A stretch of 64,000 bases of DNA from Albugo candida (taxonomy: Eukaryota; Oomycota; Peronosporomycetes; Albuginales; Albuginaceae). The notes below the pieces were generated by a model. That model worked only from the letters and a program-made list of their open reading frames with translations, had not been told where the DNA came from and did no database searches. A program made the translations under genes and the position numbers. Numbering within the stretch: the stretch's first letter is position 1; the number at the start of each line of letters is the position of its first letter. Of this stretch, positions 30,983-41,242 are shown piece by piece. The DNA lies in the NCBI GenBank assembly GCA_905220665.1, contig CAJNAR010000030.1:62001-126000 (forward strand). Direction: 5' to 3'.

Positions 30983-33376
30983 TCAGAGTTTCTCCGTTGA
31001 GGCTGAGCCAATTGTTGGATGCATTTCCATCACTTGAAAGACAGACGACAGGATGCGATATTCTGACGGTGAGAATGCTAGAGTTTGAGCTTCATTGGAC
31101 GGTAGTATACGGTCAGGATCCTGTAATTGAGGAAGTCTACCACGTACAGCCAAAGTCGTCAGTAGAGTCATGCAATCTGAAAAGTCTCGAAGTAGTTGAT
31201 TCGCTCGGAAACACGTCTTCCCCACATTGTTTGATTCTTGCAGTGGGTCTTTGATGATTAAGCACGGACTTTGCACATTGATCAGTGGGGATGTCTTCTG
31301 TCCAACGAATGGAGAATGTTGTGAATTGCGTTGTTTTGTGAGCATATTGGTAGCTGATACTTCCGAGCGCTCCACACACGGACTCAAAGTCAACTTGTCG
31401 CTTGCTCCGTCCAACACACGAATTTCATCCAGTTGGAGTCGATATTCTGTTCCATAATAGTAGAGAAAGTCCATCAATAGCTTTCCGAGAATGTAAGGCT
31501 TTACTGTTGTGGTCTCAGTGTTCTTTGCAACGTTCTTCGGCTTCTTTGTAGCATTTGCGAATGTGGAACTCGTTACAATTCGATTTGCAATCATTTTTCC
31601 TTTCATTTGTTGCTCGATAACTTTGGTGCATTTGCTTGTTGGGAATTCGATATCGACAGACTTTTTCGTAGGAGCTTCTGAATGAAGTTTGTCCGTGTGC
31701 TTTCGTACGATTTGTGTGATCATCAGAAACAGTCCGTACGATGATAATCCGCCCATGTACGGATCATTCAGATCTCGTTTGGCCAAAAAGTATTTCAACA
31801 CGATGTTGAGTTGCCCAAGCCCATAGAAATGATCAGTAAGGCAATTGACAAGAACAGCAGTTGCAACTCCATCGTGCGGTGACAAATTCGGATCGTCGAA
31901 TGTGATGTCAAAGTGCACGCTCAACGTTTGCTTCAATTCCTGATCGACGTTATCGACTGTCTTTCTTGTGAGAACGACTTTGAGAAGTGGAAATTTCGCA
32001 TGCGTAATAGCGCTAAATGCATCCACCACAAACGCTGAGGAATCGACCAAACCTAAACGTTCTGATGCAATGGTCGACAAATAGTCGGCAAGTCGTTGTA
32101 CACAATGTTGGCTGGATACTTGATTATCGGCCACATGGTAAACGACTAAATCGACATCACTAAAATTTCCATACATTCCTGTCACGTACGATCCATAAGG
32201 CTCGATATGAGGCTTCACAGTGTCGAGAGATGATACTGCGTTTTTGTCTGTGCATTCACGCTTCCGATCTTCCCAACAGCTGCGAATCATATGTCGCATA
32301 TGTTCGATCGCACAAGGAATAGTTTCTCGCATTCGTGTTGCTGCAATACTGCTTTCTATCGCGAAAAGCTCAATCTCTTGATGTAGAACACTCTGTAATT
32401 GTCTTGTTTGCGTTTCGTATAATTCATGTACTTGCTGTTGTCTCCATTCGATCTCATGTCGCTCTTGTATTTGACGTCTGCGCTCCTGTTCGGTGACAGC
32501 AATGACATGCTGTTGGAATTGTTTCCTTTCTTCCCATTCTTTCTCCAGAGTCACTGTCCCCGAAATCGGACATGTCACTGCTAAATGTTGAGCGAGCTGT
32601 CCCCTCGAGCAAATCTCTGTGCATCCCAAAACTGCATTTGGGCAAACGACATCATACGACTGTAAATCGAGCGTTCTTTTTTCGCTTCTTTGTAGAAGAC
32701 TGTCGAGTACATCCGGAACTTGACGGAATAAACACAGCTTTAAATGGTCTTCCAAATTTTTCCTCAAACAGATGAAATTACATCCAATCCAGCTATTGGG
32801 GCACACAATCTCATAGTCTTCTGGAATCTGTAGCATCGCCATCATACTTTGGAACCAAGGAGTATCAATTGTTCGATCTAAGAATAATTGGCGTTGTAGT
32901 AATTGCTTTTCGTTTTCGATTGTCGCAACAGCCCATTCTCTTCGTCTTTTGATCTCAGCTTCTTCCTCTTCCTTCATTTGCTTCAATACTTCCAAACGAC
33001 GAGCTCGTTCCTTTTCAGCCACATCAATTGCCCACTGTGTCCAATACAATCGATCTTTCTGCTCATTTAGCCGTTCTATCAGCTCATCGTCCTCCGAATG
33101 ATTATTTTCAATTGTATTGGCGGAAGAGTTTGCTGCTTTTGGAGTAAATGGCTTTGCTTCGGCGCGCAACTTCTGATTTTCAGTACTAATTTTCAGAGGT
33201 AAGGTACTGGCGGTATTAATTGTTTGAGTGTTTTTACAGCTATTTGCATCGATTTTGCACGTTTCCATCAAAGTGACAATCATTCCCTTCGTACCGGTTT
33301 TCTTCTTTTTCGGGCGCCGTTTTCGCGGACCCGAATGCTTAGGTTTCTTGGCATGTAGCGTCTTCATGGACATCAT
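30983..33376 (-). CDS. TRAF-type zinc finger and non-canonical poly(A) polymerase fusion
   Basis: 797-residue frame. N-terminal basic region, then a coiled coil rich in E, K and R (about 105-170), two Cys-rich modules of TRAF type (VCPNSWIGCNFIC and VCPNAVLGCTEIC, each with a downstream HL..C), a second coiled coil, and a nucleotidyltransferase domain from about 400. The polymerase signature is GSYVTGMYGNFSDVDLVVYH (GS plus DxD), a third acidic residue in HFDITFDD, and the PAP-associated motif MGGLSSYGLFLMI. This is the TRF4/PAPD5 type, which adds tails to aberrant or short RNAs. The reading frame stays open upstream to about 33474 (for example EYDRLLKAARTLSFVEEM) without an ATG, so a 5' exon is probably missing from this model. 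Confidence 0.82.
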   Translation of the reverse strand: MMSMKTLHAKKPKHSGPRKRRPKKKKTGTKGMIVTLMETCKIDANSCKNTQTINTASTLPLKISTENQKLRAEAKPFTPKAANSSANTIENNHSEDDELIERLNEQKDRLYWTQWAIDVAEKERARRLEVLKQMKEEEEAEIKRRREWAVATIENEKQLLQRQLFLDRTIDTPWFQSMMAMLQIPEDYEIVCPNSWIGCNFICLRKNLEDHLKLCLFRQVPDVLDSLLQRSEKRTLDLQSYDVVCPNAVLGCTEICSRGQLAQHLAVTCPISGTVTLEKEWEERKQFQQHVIAVTEQERRRQIQERHEIEWRQQQVHELYETQTRQLQSVLHQEIELFAIESSIAATRMRETIPCAIEHMRHMIRSCWEDRKRECTDKNAVSSLDTVKPHIEPYGSYVTGMYGNFSDVDLVVYHVADNQVSSQHCVQRLADYLSTIASERLGLVDSSAFVVDAFSAITHAKFPLLKVVLTRKTVDNVDQELKQTLSVHFDITFDDPNLSPHDGVATAVLVNCLTDHFYGLGQLNIVLKYFLAKRDLNDPYMGGLSSYGLFLMITQIVRKHTDKLHSEAPTKKSVDIEFPTSKCTKVIEQQMKGKMIANRIVTSSTFANATKKPKNVAKNTETTTVKPYILGKLLMDFLYYYGTEYRLQLDEIRVLDGASDKLTLSPCVERSEVSATNMLTKQRNSQHSPFVGQKTSPLINVQSPCLIIKDPLQESNNVGKTCFRANQLLRDFSDCMTLLTTLAVRGRLPQLQDPDRILPSNEAQTLAFSPSEYRILSSVFQVMEMHPTIGSASTEKL

Positions 33377-34036
33377 TTCTTCAACGAACGATAGTGTCCT
33401 CGCTGCTTTGAGCAGTCGATCGTACTCATTTCGTTTGCTTTCGTTTTCTTTGCCGCGTAAGCGACCAACACTCTTGATTGCTTATGCAACAGCAAGAAAA
33501 AAGGAAAGTGAAAATGATGGGCGTTCTGCTTGGATGTTCAGTACAAATTGCGAATGATCCTTGAATGTAGTGTCACTTGCGAATACTAGCGTCAGCGAGT
33601 ACGTTTACGCTATATCCGAGAATGTTGTTTCCGTTTTGCCTGAAATAAATTGTTTGTGTGAAGATTTCCCTTTTTGCCAGACACCATCCCTCTCCTAATA
33701 CGGTGGTCACACTATAGTAGTAGTTTATGTACACGTTTCCTATCCAATCTTCATCCTACACACTAGATTCGTGTATCTGCCTCCATCGTATTTTTTCAAC
33801 TTGGCCACAAGTCTCTCGTGTACACCTTTCCTATCGTCACAGACCATCACTCTTCGCACAAAAGATCGCTTCCGCATCTCGTTGACAAACACTCTTCGCC
33901 AAAGGTTTCCCTTTCATCAAAAGACCATCACTCTTATCACAAAGAATCCCTTCCGCGTCTCATAAACAAACACTCTTTAAGACCATCACTCAATCCGCCC
34001 AAACGCTCATTTTCCAATTTGCAACGTCCCGCAACA
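33377..34036. other. region upstream of poly(A) polymerase and XPD, with leader repeats
   Basis: 33377-33474 is probably coding exon of the leftward polymerase (see that entry). The rest is the divergent promoter region and XPD 5' leader. Its XPD-proximal part is pyrimidine-rich and repeated. Confidence 0.5.
33841..33992 (+). repeat. imperfect tandem repeat in the XPD 5' leader
   Basis: A 56-base segment at 33841-33896 is repeated with about ten changes at 33922-33977 (period 81), and the first 12-13 bases appear again at 33980-33992. Each copy starts AGACCATCACTC and ends CACTCTT. The region is open in the XPD frame, which would add 73 residues upstream of the conserved start; I treat it as leader. 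Confidence 0.7.
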
Positions 34037-36445
34037 ATGAAAGTCGACATCGACGGATTACAAGTTCTCTTCCCGTACGATCGCATGTACGCGGAGCAGC
34101 TACAGTACATGCGAGAGCTCAAGCGCGCATTGGACGCCCACGGACACTGTATGTTGGAAATGCCGACCGGAACCGGGAAAACGATCTCTTTACTGGCGCT
34201 GGTGCTCGCATATAAACATGCACATCCGTCCACTTGCGGGAAGCTGGTGTACTGCACGCGAACGGTTCCGGAAATGGCAAAATGTGTGGAAGAACTAAAA
34301 CATTTGATGGAGTATCGCAAACGAATTCTCAGTGTTGAAGCCACACAAATTACAGCAGTGTGTCTGAGTTCGAGAAGAAATATGTGTATTCATGAAAAAG
34401 TGCTGGAAAACTCGGCGGATGGAGAGACTGTCGATAGCCAATGTAGGAAGATGACGGCGTCCTGGGTACGTGCGCGTGTGGAACAAGGATCGAATGAGCA
34501 ACTTGTATCGAATGGCGGGATTGAGCTATGCTCTTTTTACGAGCAGTATGAAGCGCGTAAACAAGATCAGCAACTACTACCGTCGGGTGTGTACTCTTTG
34601 GACGATCTGAAACGACTGGGAAAGGAGAAAGGATGGTGTCCGTATTTTCTCACTCGTCATGTTGTTAATTTCGCTGATGTCATTGTGTACAACTATCAGT
34701 ATATGTTGGATCCAAAGGTTTCGCAGTTGGTTAGTCGCGCGTTTGAAAAAGAAAGTATCATTGTTTTCGACGAAGCACACAATATCGATAACGTTTGTAT
34801 CGAAGCATTGAGTGTGGATTTGAACCGACGATCACTTGATCGAGCCTCTCGGAATTTGGGAAGTATCAGCACGCACGTACAGCGATTAAAGCAAGCAGAT
34901 CGATCTCGATTAGATGCAGAGTATCGTCGGCTTGTGGAGGGGCTTCGTGCCAGCAATAACATTTTGGCTCCAACGTACGAGAATCGCGCAACAGGACAGG
35001 CTATTGACACTACAAATGACATATTGACGTCCAATCCAGTGCTGCCGGATGACGTTCTGGAGGAAGCGATCCCTGGGAATATTCGACAGGCTGAGCATTT
35101 TATTGCCTTCATGCGTCGACTGATCGAATATCTTCGTACTCGACTGCGTGTGAGGAATGTTGAATCAGAAACTCCACAAGCTTTTCTCCATCATCTTAAT
35201 CAAGTCATTTCAATGGAAACAAAACCGATGAAGTTTTGTTACACGCGTTTGAACTCTTTACTGCGAACACTGGAAATCACAAAATTGGAAGAGTTTCAGG
35301 CGCTGACCGATGTTGCGAATTTTGCCACTTTACTCGCTACGTATGCTGATGGATTTATGCTGATTGTGGATCCACTCGATAATGCGTCAGGTGCACACGA
35401 TCCAGTGTTACATTTAGCATGTCTAGATGCTTCTCTCGCGATCCGTCCAGTGCTGGAAAGATTCTCAAGCGTCATCATCACCTCTGGAACGTTATCTCCA
35501 ATCGATCTGTATCCGCGATTACTCAACTTTAGTCCCGTTATCCGCGAATCGCTTCCAATGTCAGTCTATCGTTCATGTATCTGTCCGCTTACGATCACTC
35601 GTGGCAGCGATCAGATGCCTGTGAGCACAAAATTCGATCTGCGTGATGACCTTTCCGTCGTCCGAAATTATGGAACTTTATTATTAGAGATGGCAGCACA
35701 TTGTCCCGACGGAATGGTTTGTTTTTTCCCTTCGTATTTGTATATGGAAAAGATCATTGGACAATGGGATCAATTGGGAGTACTCAAACGCGTTTTACAA
35801 TTCAAATTATTGTTTATTGAGACAACGGACATTGTGGAGACGACTTTGGCACTGAATAATTATAAAAAGGCATGTGATTGTGGACGTGGCGCTATCTTCT
35901 TCTCTGTGGCACGAGGCAAAGTGGCGGAAGGGATCGATTTCGATCGGCATTATGGTCGTTGTGTTATACTGTTTGGTATACCCTTTCAGTATACACTCTC
36001 CCACAAACTTCGTGCTCGATTGGAATACCTTCGGTATACACACCAAATTCGAGAAGCGGATTTCCTCACATTCGACGCACTTCGACAGGCTGCACAATGT
36101 GCTGGTCGAGTTTTACGAAGCAAGACTGACTACGGACTGATTTTGTTTGCTGATTCACGTTACAACAGAGCCGACAAGCGATCCAAATTACCACCTTGGA
36201 TCAAGCAGTTTATGGTTGAATCGCATTTGAATCTATCGGTTGATATGGCAGTTCATTTAGCAAAGCGATATCTCGCGTTAATGGCTCAACCAGTGGACGA
36301 GAAAACGAATGTGAACTCGATACTATTGGATGAAAAAAGAGCGGCTGACTGGCTTGTGATGAATTCGATACGACCAAGTGATGTCAAGCATACTGGCAAT
36401 GGAATCGCTCTGCAACCCGACATGAATGCCGTCATCGCGTCGTAA
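34037..36445 (+). CDS. ERCC2: XPD/RAD3 (ERCC2) TFIIH DNA helicase
   Basis: 802 residues from the ATG at 34037, chosen because the protein then begins MKVDIDGLQVLFPYDRMY as XPD proteins do. The family motifs are clear: Walker A EMPTGTGKT (about residue 41), the Fe-S cluster region with cysteines in RNMC, QCRKM and WCPYF, the DEAH box VFDEAHNID, TSGTLSP (motif III-like), GIPFQYTLS and the motif VI QCAGRVLRSKTDYG. XPD is the 5'-3' helicase of TFIIH, needed for nucleotide excision repair and transcription initiation. Length is near human XPD (760). A longer in-frame start at 33818 runs through a tandem repeat and is less likely. Confidence 0.94.
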   Translation: MKVDIDGLQVLFPYDRMYAEQLQYMRELKRALDAHGHCMLEMPTGTGKTISLLALVLAYKHAHPSTCGKLVYCTRTVPEMAKCVEELKHLMEYRKRILSVEATQITAVCLSSRRNMCIHEKVLENSADGETVDSQCRKMTASWVRARVEQGSNEQLVSNGGIELCSFYEQYEARKQDQQLLPSGVYSLDDLKRLGKEKGWCPYFLTRHVVNFADVIVYNYQYMLDPKVSQLVSRAFEKESIIVFDEAHNIDNVCIEALSVDLNRRSLDRASRNLGSISTHVQRLKQADRSRLDAEYRRLVEGLRASNNILAPTYENRATGQAIDTTNDILTSNPVLPDDVLEEAIPGNIRQAEHFIAFMRRLIEYLRTRLRVRNVESETPQAFLHHLNQVISMETKPMKFCYTRLNSLLRTLEITKLEEFQALTDVANFATLLATYADGFMLIVDPLDNASGAHDPVLHLACLDASLAIRPVLERFSSVIITSGTLSPIDLYPRLLNFSPVIRESLPMSVYRSCICPLTITRGSDQMPVSTKFDLRDDLSVVRNYGTLLLEMAAHCPDGMVCFFPSYLYMEKIIGQWDQLGVLKRVLQFKLLFIETTDIVETTLALNNYKKACDCGRGAIFFSVARGKVAEGIDFDRHYGRCVILFGIPFQYTLSHKLRARLEYLRYTHQIREADFLTFDALRQAAQCAGRVLRSKTDYGLILFADSRYNRADKRSKLPPWIKQFMVESHLNLSVDMAVHLAKRYLALMAQPVDEKTNVNSILLDEKRAADWLVMNSIRPSDVKHTGNGIALQPDMNAVIAS

Positions 36446-36768
36446 AGCTAAAAGGCGAAGGGATTCCATGATTGGCTGGAACGGGAGGAAGCATTGTTTG
36501 TGATTGGTTGAAATGGGGATGAACAAGAGCGAGTACGATTGTAGATAGTGTTGCTCTAATGTTGCTCGTAGAATTCTTTGATAGTTTCTGGAGCTTTCTG
36601 GAATGATTCTCACCGTGTGTGAAGAGCGTATTTAAAGATATCATTACCGTAATAAACCGTAAGTATTGGAATACATACCACTTGATCGATTGGTTCACAA
36701 AGAACATTCAAACAACTCGTGACGAAAAATAAGTTACAGCGAATTCTAACAAAACAAAGCAAGGAACA
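36446..36768. promoter_or_regulatory. upstream region of mitochondrial HSP70
   Basis: 323 bp with inverted CCAAT boxes (ATTGGCTGG near 36472, GATTGGTTG near 36502). It also has two perfect 14-bp heat-shock-like arrays: GAATTCTTTGAT and TTTCTGGAGCTTTCTGGAA (36571-36602), which contain alternating GAA/TTC units. TTACCGTAA follows at 36644-36652. The TTC/GAA clustering would suit heat-shock factor control of the HSP70 gene; this is inference. Confidence 0.4.
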
Positions 36769-38754
36769 ATGTTACGACTAAGTACCTCATCGGCTGTGTA
36801 TGCATCCGCAGCGTCTAAGCGATTTTTGACAAGCACTCGTCAGGCGCAGAATGTAGCAGGGTCTGGTGCGGTTATTGGTATTGATCTTGGAACCACCAAT
36901 TCATGTGTGGCGACTATGGAAGGAAAAACTCCGCGTGTGATTGAAAACTCGGAAGGTGCTCGAACCACGCCTTCGGTTGTTGCCATTTTGGATGGCGGTG
37001 AACGATTGGTTGGAATGCCCGCCAAACGACAAGCAGTAACCAATCCAGAGAGCACATTCTATGCTGTCAAACGTTTAATTGGTCGGAAATACAATGATGG
37101 TGAGACTAATAAAGTGAAAGAAGTCGTAAGTTATAAAATCGTACCCGGTCCAAATGGGAAAGACGCTTGGGTCGAGACAAAGGGACAAAAGTACTCTCCC
37201 TCTCAAATTGGGTCAATGGTACTTGCTAAAATGAAGGAAACAGCAGACAGTTTTCTGGGTCAATCAGTGTCCCAAGCTGTCATTACCGTCCCAGCTTATT
37301 TCAACGACTCTCAACGACAAGCCACCAAGGATGCTGGAAAAATCGCAGGCTTGGATGTGTTACGTATCATCAACGAACCCACCGCCGCTGCGTTAGCGTA
37401 TGGAATGGACAAAGCGGATGGTAAAGTAATTGCAGTATTTGATTTGGGAGGTGGGACATTTGATGTATCAATTTTGGAAATCTCTGGCGGTGTTTTTGAA
37501 GTCAAATCAACCAATGGAGACACATTATTGGGAGGCGAAGATTTCGACGAAGAGCTTTTGCGTCATCTCGTGTCCAAATTTAAACAAGAATCTGGAATTG
37601 ATGTTTCTAAGGACACTCTGGCCATGCAGCGACTTCGAGAAGCAGCAGAAAAAGCTAAACGTGAGCTCGATGGATTGGCACAAACCGATATCAGTCTTCC
37701 TTTCATCACTGCTGATGCAAGCGGACCCAAACATCTCAATATGAAAATTACTCGCGCAACATTTGAGAATTTGGTATCGAAACTTATTGAGCGAACAATT
37801 ACTCCGTGCCGAAAATGTGTCACTGATGCCGGATTGGCCAAAAAAGATATCAATGAAGTGATATTAGTGGGTGGAATGTCTCGAATGCCTAAAGTACAAC
37901 AAGCAGTGGAAGACTTTTTTGGTAAAAAACCTTCCAAAGGTGTTAACCCCGATGAAGTCGTGGCTATGGGGGCTGCGATTCAGGGCGGTGTGTTACGTGG
38001 TGATGTGAAAGATATTTTGTTGCTTGATGTGACTCCATTGTCGCTCGGAATTGAAACGTTAGGCGGTGTGTTCACTAAACTGATACCGCGAAACACAACC
38101 ATTCCTACAAAAAAGTCGCAAGTATTCTCTACGGCCGCGGATTCACAGACTCAAGTTGGTATCAAAGTGTTACAGGGCGAACGAGAAATGGCTGCAGATA
38201 ACAAATCGCTCGGAAACTTTGATTTGGTAGGAATTCCACCTGCACCGCGTGGTGTACCTCAAATTGAAGTGTCGTTCGATATCGATGCGAATGGTATCGT
38301 GAATGTTGCAGCAAGAGACAAAGCCACCGGAAAAGAGCAAAACATTGTCATACAGTCGAGTGGCGGGTTGTCCGAAGCGGATATCGAGCGAATGGTTCAA
38401 GAAGCCGAGATGAATGCGACAGCCGACCAACAGAGGAAGGAGCTGATTGAGCTGAAGAATGACGCTGACGGTGTCATCTACTCAACGGAAAAGACGCTCA
38501 AGGAGTATGAAGACAAAATTGAAGCCACATTAGTGGAACAAGTGAAAACTGACTTGGCTGATTTACGGAGTAAAGCTGAAGGCGATTCAGTCGATGAGAT
38601 TAAAGCCGCACTTGAAAAAGTTCAACAAAGCTCACTCAAAATTGGTGAGGCTGTGTACAAAGCTCAGCAAGGAAAGGAAACATCGGAAAAGGATAGTGAA
38701 ACGAGTGATGAGTCCACGGTACATGATGCCGAATTTAAGGACAAGAAAGAGTAA
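36769..38754 (+). CDS. HSPA9: mitochondrial HSP70 (mortalin/SSC1/DnaK type)
   Basis: 661-residue single-exon frame. Residues 1-30 ([19 protein letters not shown]) form a mitochondrial presequence, rich in S, A and R with no acids. The nucleotide-binding domain has [25 protein letters not shown] and [11 protein letters not shown]. The linker is [19 protein letters not shown], the DnaK/mitochondrial form. The lid ends in a short acidic tail (DAEFKDKKE). This is the import motor and matrix foldase. There is no ER-type signal or EEVD, separating it from the ER chaperone at 25.5 kb. Confidence 0.97.
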   Translation: MLRLSTSSAVYASAASKRFLTSTRQAQNVAGSGAVIGIDLGTTNSCVATMEGKTPRVIENSEGARTTPSVVAILDGGERLVGMPAKRQAVTNPESTFYAVKRLIGRKYNDGETNKVKEVVSYKIVPGPNGKDAWVETKGQKYSPSQIGSMVLAKMKETADSFLGQSVSQAVITVPAYFNDSQRQATKDAGKIAGLDVLRIINEPTAAALAYGMDKADGKVIAVFDLGGGTFDVSILEISGGVFEVKSTNGDTLLGGEDFDEELLRHLVSKFKQESGIDVSKDTLAMQRLREAAEKAKRELDGLAQTDISLPFITADASGPKHLNMKITRATFENLVSKLIERTITPCRKCVTDAGLAKKDINEVILVGGMSRMPKVQQAVEDFFGKKPSKGVNPDEVVAMGAAIQGGVLRGDVKDILLLDVTPLSLGIETLGGVFTKLIPRNTTIPTKKSQVFSTAADSQTQVGIKVLQGEREMAADNKSLGNFDLVGIPPAPRGVPQIEVSFDIDANGIVNVAARDKATGKEQNIVIQSSGGLSEADIERMVQEAEMNATADQQRKELIELKNDADGVIYSTEKTLKEYEDKIEATLVEQVKTDLADLRSKAEGDSVDEIKAALEKVQQSSLKIGEAVYKAQQGKETSEKDSETSDESTVHDAEFKDKKE

Positions 38755-39121
38755 GCGGTTCAATATACGCGGCTATACTTTTTATACAAGATTATACAAA
38801 ATGTTTCTAACAGTTACACTATTGTGTTGATTTGCTTGACTATTATGATGTGCAGATACCTCAAACTCGGTTCTTGGAAATTCCAGCAAGACAAATACCG
38901 GGTGTGAGCTTTGACTTTGGGCCGGAGCTCGGTTTGAATGCTTTTCGATCCTTCAGACCAGCAGGGATATCTTTTGAGGCAAAGCTGACCGGATTCCTTC
39001 GTAACGGAAGAATTGCACGACTGACTGCTTTTTCGTCGTATGTGTCGGGTTGACTTTCCGGGAATTTGGCAAATGCTCTGATACATACATTTAGTTCAAT
39101 CATGCGTGAAATCAGGATAGA
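38755..39121. other. 367-bp convergent intergenic region with one weak ORF
   Basis: Lies between the mtHSP70 and CFAP96 3' ends. A minus-strand frame from the ATG at 39103 to 38861 (80 codons, basic, Pro-rich, MIELNVCIRAFAKFP at start) and an overlapping plus-strand frame both look somewhat protein-like, but neither matches a family. The minus frame starts only 18 bp after the CFAP96 stop. Confidence 0.25.
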
Positions 39122-40003
39122 TTAGTAGTACCCGAGTTTGCCTTGTTTCGGATTATCTGTGGGTCGCCATGCTCGAAACTGATTGGCTTTTGTGATTGCG
39201 CGATCTTTCGGGTTCAAAAGTTCACTTGCGTCTGGGGCTTTAATGAGACACTGATCGTCCCAGCTGAACACTTTTGAAGCTGATGCGTGCTCATGTGCGT
39301 CAAAGCAATCGACAGCGGCTGATGCAGCCTTGAATGCCTTTTTGTCCTTGACGATCTTCTGATGTCGTTCGACGTCTTTTTTTGCATGACGATACTCAGA
39401 ACCATAATCGGCGGGCCATGCTTCTTGATTGACTCCACCGATCAAGGTCCCAGCGTACCCGAATGTCCCACGTTTGCTTGGGGCGGTGAAAATGTTCCTT
39501 TTCTGAAAGAAAGTGATAGTTTGAATATAAATCACCCTTTACCCATACAGTTCACTACCTCTGCTTCCGGTTTCTTGCTCGAACATCGCGCATTTGTCGG
39601 AGAAGATATGGTCTCGTAGTTTTGGAACGTTCCAAACTGATCCCCTGCACCAGTACTGAATAGAAGACTGTTACACGTATTCAAGTGTACATTACAGCAA
39701 CATCACGTACTGTTTCTTCGCTGGACTTGAGTATACAAACCCGTTCGGTTTGAGAAACTTTTGGGTATTCGCATTGCGCACTTTAGCTTCCACTTTATAC
39801 ACTTCACTATACGTCCCTTCGAGTCGGTGAAAGGGATCGAAACCGGTTTGGGCTTTACTCGTGCTCGTTACGAATGGCTTCTGCGCTGATTCAGTGGATC
39901 GTTGAGGTGCTTTTGCACGCTTATTGTACGGATCACCAACAGAGATAAAAGAAGGGTCGCTGAACCCTCCATCGCGTGAAATTTTGACTTCTTTCTCAGT
40001 CAT
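39122..40003 (-). CDS. CFAP96: CFAP96 (C4orf47-like) cilia and flagella associated protein
   Basis: Three exons, 40003-39711, 39655-39559 and 39502-39122 (introns 55 and 56 bp), give 256 residues. It shares FISVGDPYNK near residue 20, KFLKPNGFVYSSPAKK, GDQFGTFQNYETISSP and IFTAPSKRGTFGYAGTLIG with C4orf47, in the same order. The family is associated with centrosomes and axonemal microtubules. Its presence implies the organism builds flagella at some stage (zoospores), consistent with IFT74 at 51-53 kb. Internal joins preserve frame exactly. It is divergent from RFC2 (221 bp between starts). Confidence 0.82.
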
Positions 40004-40224
40004 CGCTATGATACAATACGATCAAAACATCACGTAGGAAGCTAAACTTAGGATTATGGATCGAGATGTCATTGGTCAGTACAAATAGACTTTGTGCCAG
40101 TAATTGATATAATATTTTGTAAAAACGCCAAACTGGGGAGCCACCAATGATGGGGTCACATTATATACGGGTTTGAGTTTTACATACATTACTTCGCATT
40201 AAAAGTATACATCTGGGCAGTTCA

Positions 40225-41208
40225 ATGGCTCACGAATTTGAAACACCGTGGGTTGAAAAGTATCGGCCGACCTCATTAGATGACGTAGTTGCGAATCAAG
40301 AGACTATCACGTGTTTGAAAGCAATGGCTCGCGATGGCAACATGACCAACATCATTCTTTCAGGACCTCCGGGAACAGGAAAGACCACGAGTATACTCTG
40401 TTTAGCCCGCGCGTTACTTGGCCCCGCACTTAAGCAAGCTGTCTTGGAGTTAAATGCGTCCGATGATCGAGGTATTGATACCGTCCGAACCAAAATCAAG
40501 TTATTTGCGCAACAAAAAGTTAATTTACCACCTGGAAGGCACAAACTTGTCATTTTGGACGAAGCTGACAGCATTACAGGTGCCGCTCAACAAGCTTTGC
40601 GACGAACAATGGAAATCTATTCCAGTACGACTAGGTTCGCCCTGGCGTGTAATAATTCCACAAAGATTATCGAGCCTATCCAGAGTCGGTGCGCCATTCT
40701 TCGATTCACACGATTAAAAAATGAATTGATACTGGAACGACTTTTATTTATCTGCCAGAACGAACATCTCACGTATCAAGAAGACGGACTTGCTGGCATT
40801 ATATTCACCGCAGAAGGCGATATGCGAAATGCAATCAACAATCTACAGGCTACTCATGCCGGTTTCGGTGCCATCACAGACGCCAATGTATTCAAAGCGT
40901 GTGACCAACCGCACCCCGGAATTATCAAGAAAATGTTGGAGGAGTGTATCCAATCGAAATTATCAGCAGCAGAAACGCACTTATTCGGACTCATTCGCGC
41001 CGGATACTCAACTTTTGACTTGATTGAGACTATATTCCGAGTATGTAAATCATTGGAGATGGATGAACATCTGCAGCTGGAATTTATCAAACAAATCGGA
41101 GTCACGCACATGTGCATAGCAGATGGGTTGAGTTCTCTATTACAGATACACGCGCTTATAGCACGGCTGTGCTCCAATGCTGGTAAAATAAATGCGCCAA
41201 CATCGTAA
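40225..41208 (+). CDS. RFC2: replication factor C subunit 2 (clamp loader)
   Basis: 327 residues, no introns. Starts [20 protein letters not shown]. Walker A is [20 protein letters not shown] (about residue 46), Walker B is [11 protein letters not shown], the SRC motif is in [13 protein letters not shown], and sensor 2 is in [13 protein letters not shown]. The [13 protein letters not shown] and [12 protein letters not shown] segments are those of human RFC2/yeast Rfc4. RFC opens PCNA for loading at primer ends. Ends 34 bp from the convergent HSBP1 stop codon. Confidence 0.94.
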   Translation: MAHEFETPWVEKYRPTSLDDVVANQETITCLKAMARDGNMTNIILSGPPGTGKTTSILCLARALLGPALKQAVLELNASDDRGIDTVRTKIKLFAQQKVNLPPGRHKLVILDEADSITGAAQQALRRTMEIYSSTTRFALACNNSTKIIEPIQSRCAILRFTRLKNELILERLLFICQNEHLTYQEDGLAGIIFTAEGDMRNAINNLQATHAGFGAITDANVFKACDQPHPGIIKKMLEECIQSKLSAAETHLFGLIRAGYSTFDLIETIFRVCKSLEMDEHLQLEFIKQIGVTHMCIADGLSSLLQIHALIARLCSNAGKINAPTS

Positions 41209-41242
41209 CCACCCGCTGTATTTACTTAATCGGAAGGACGGG

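Noticed and set aside
33818..34036. 73-residue N-terminal extension of XPD
   Set aside because: It is encoded by a tandem repeat and has no counterpart in XPD, whose conserved start coincides with the ATG at 34037.
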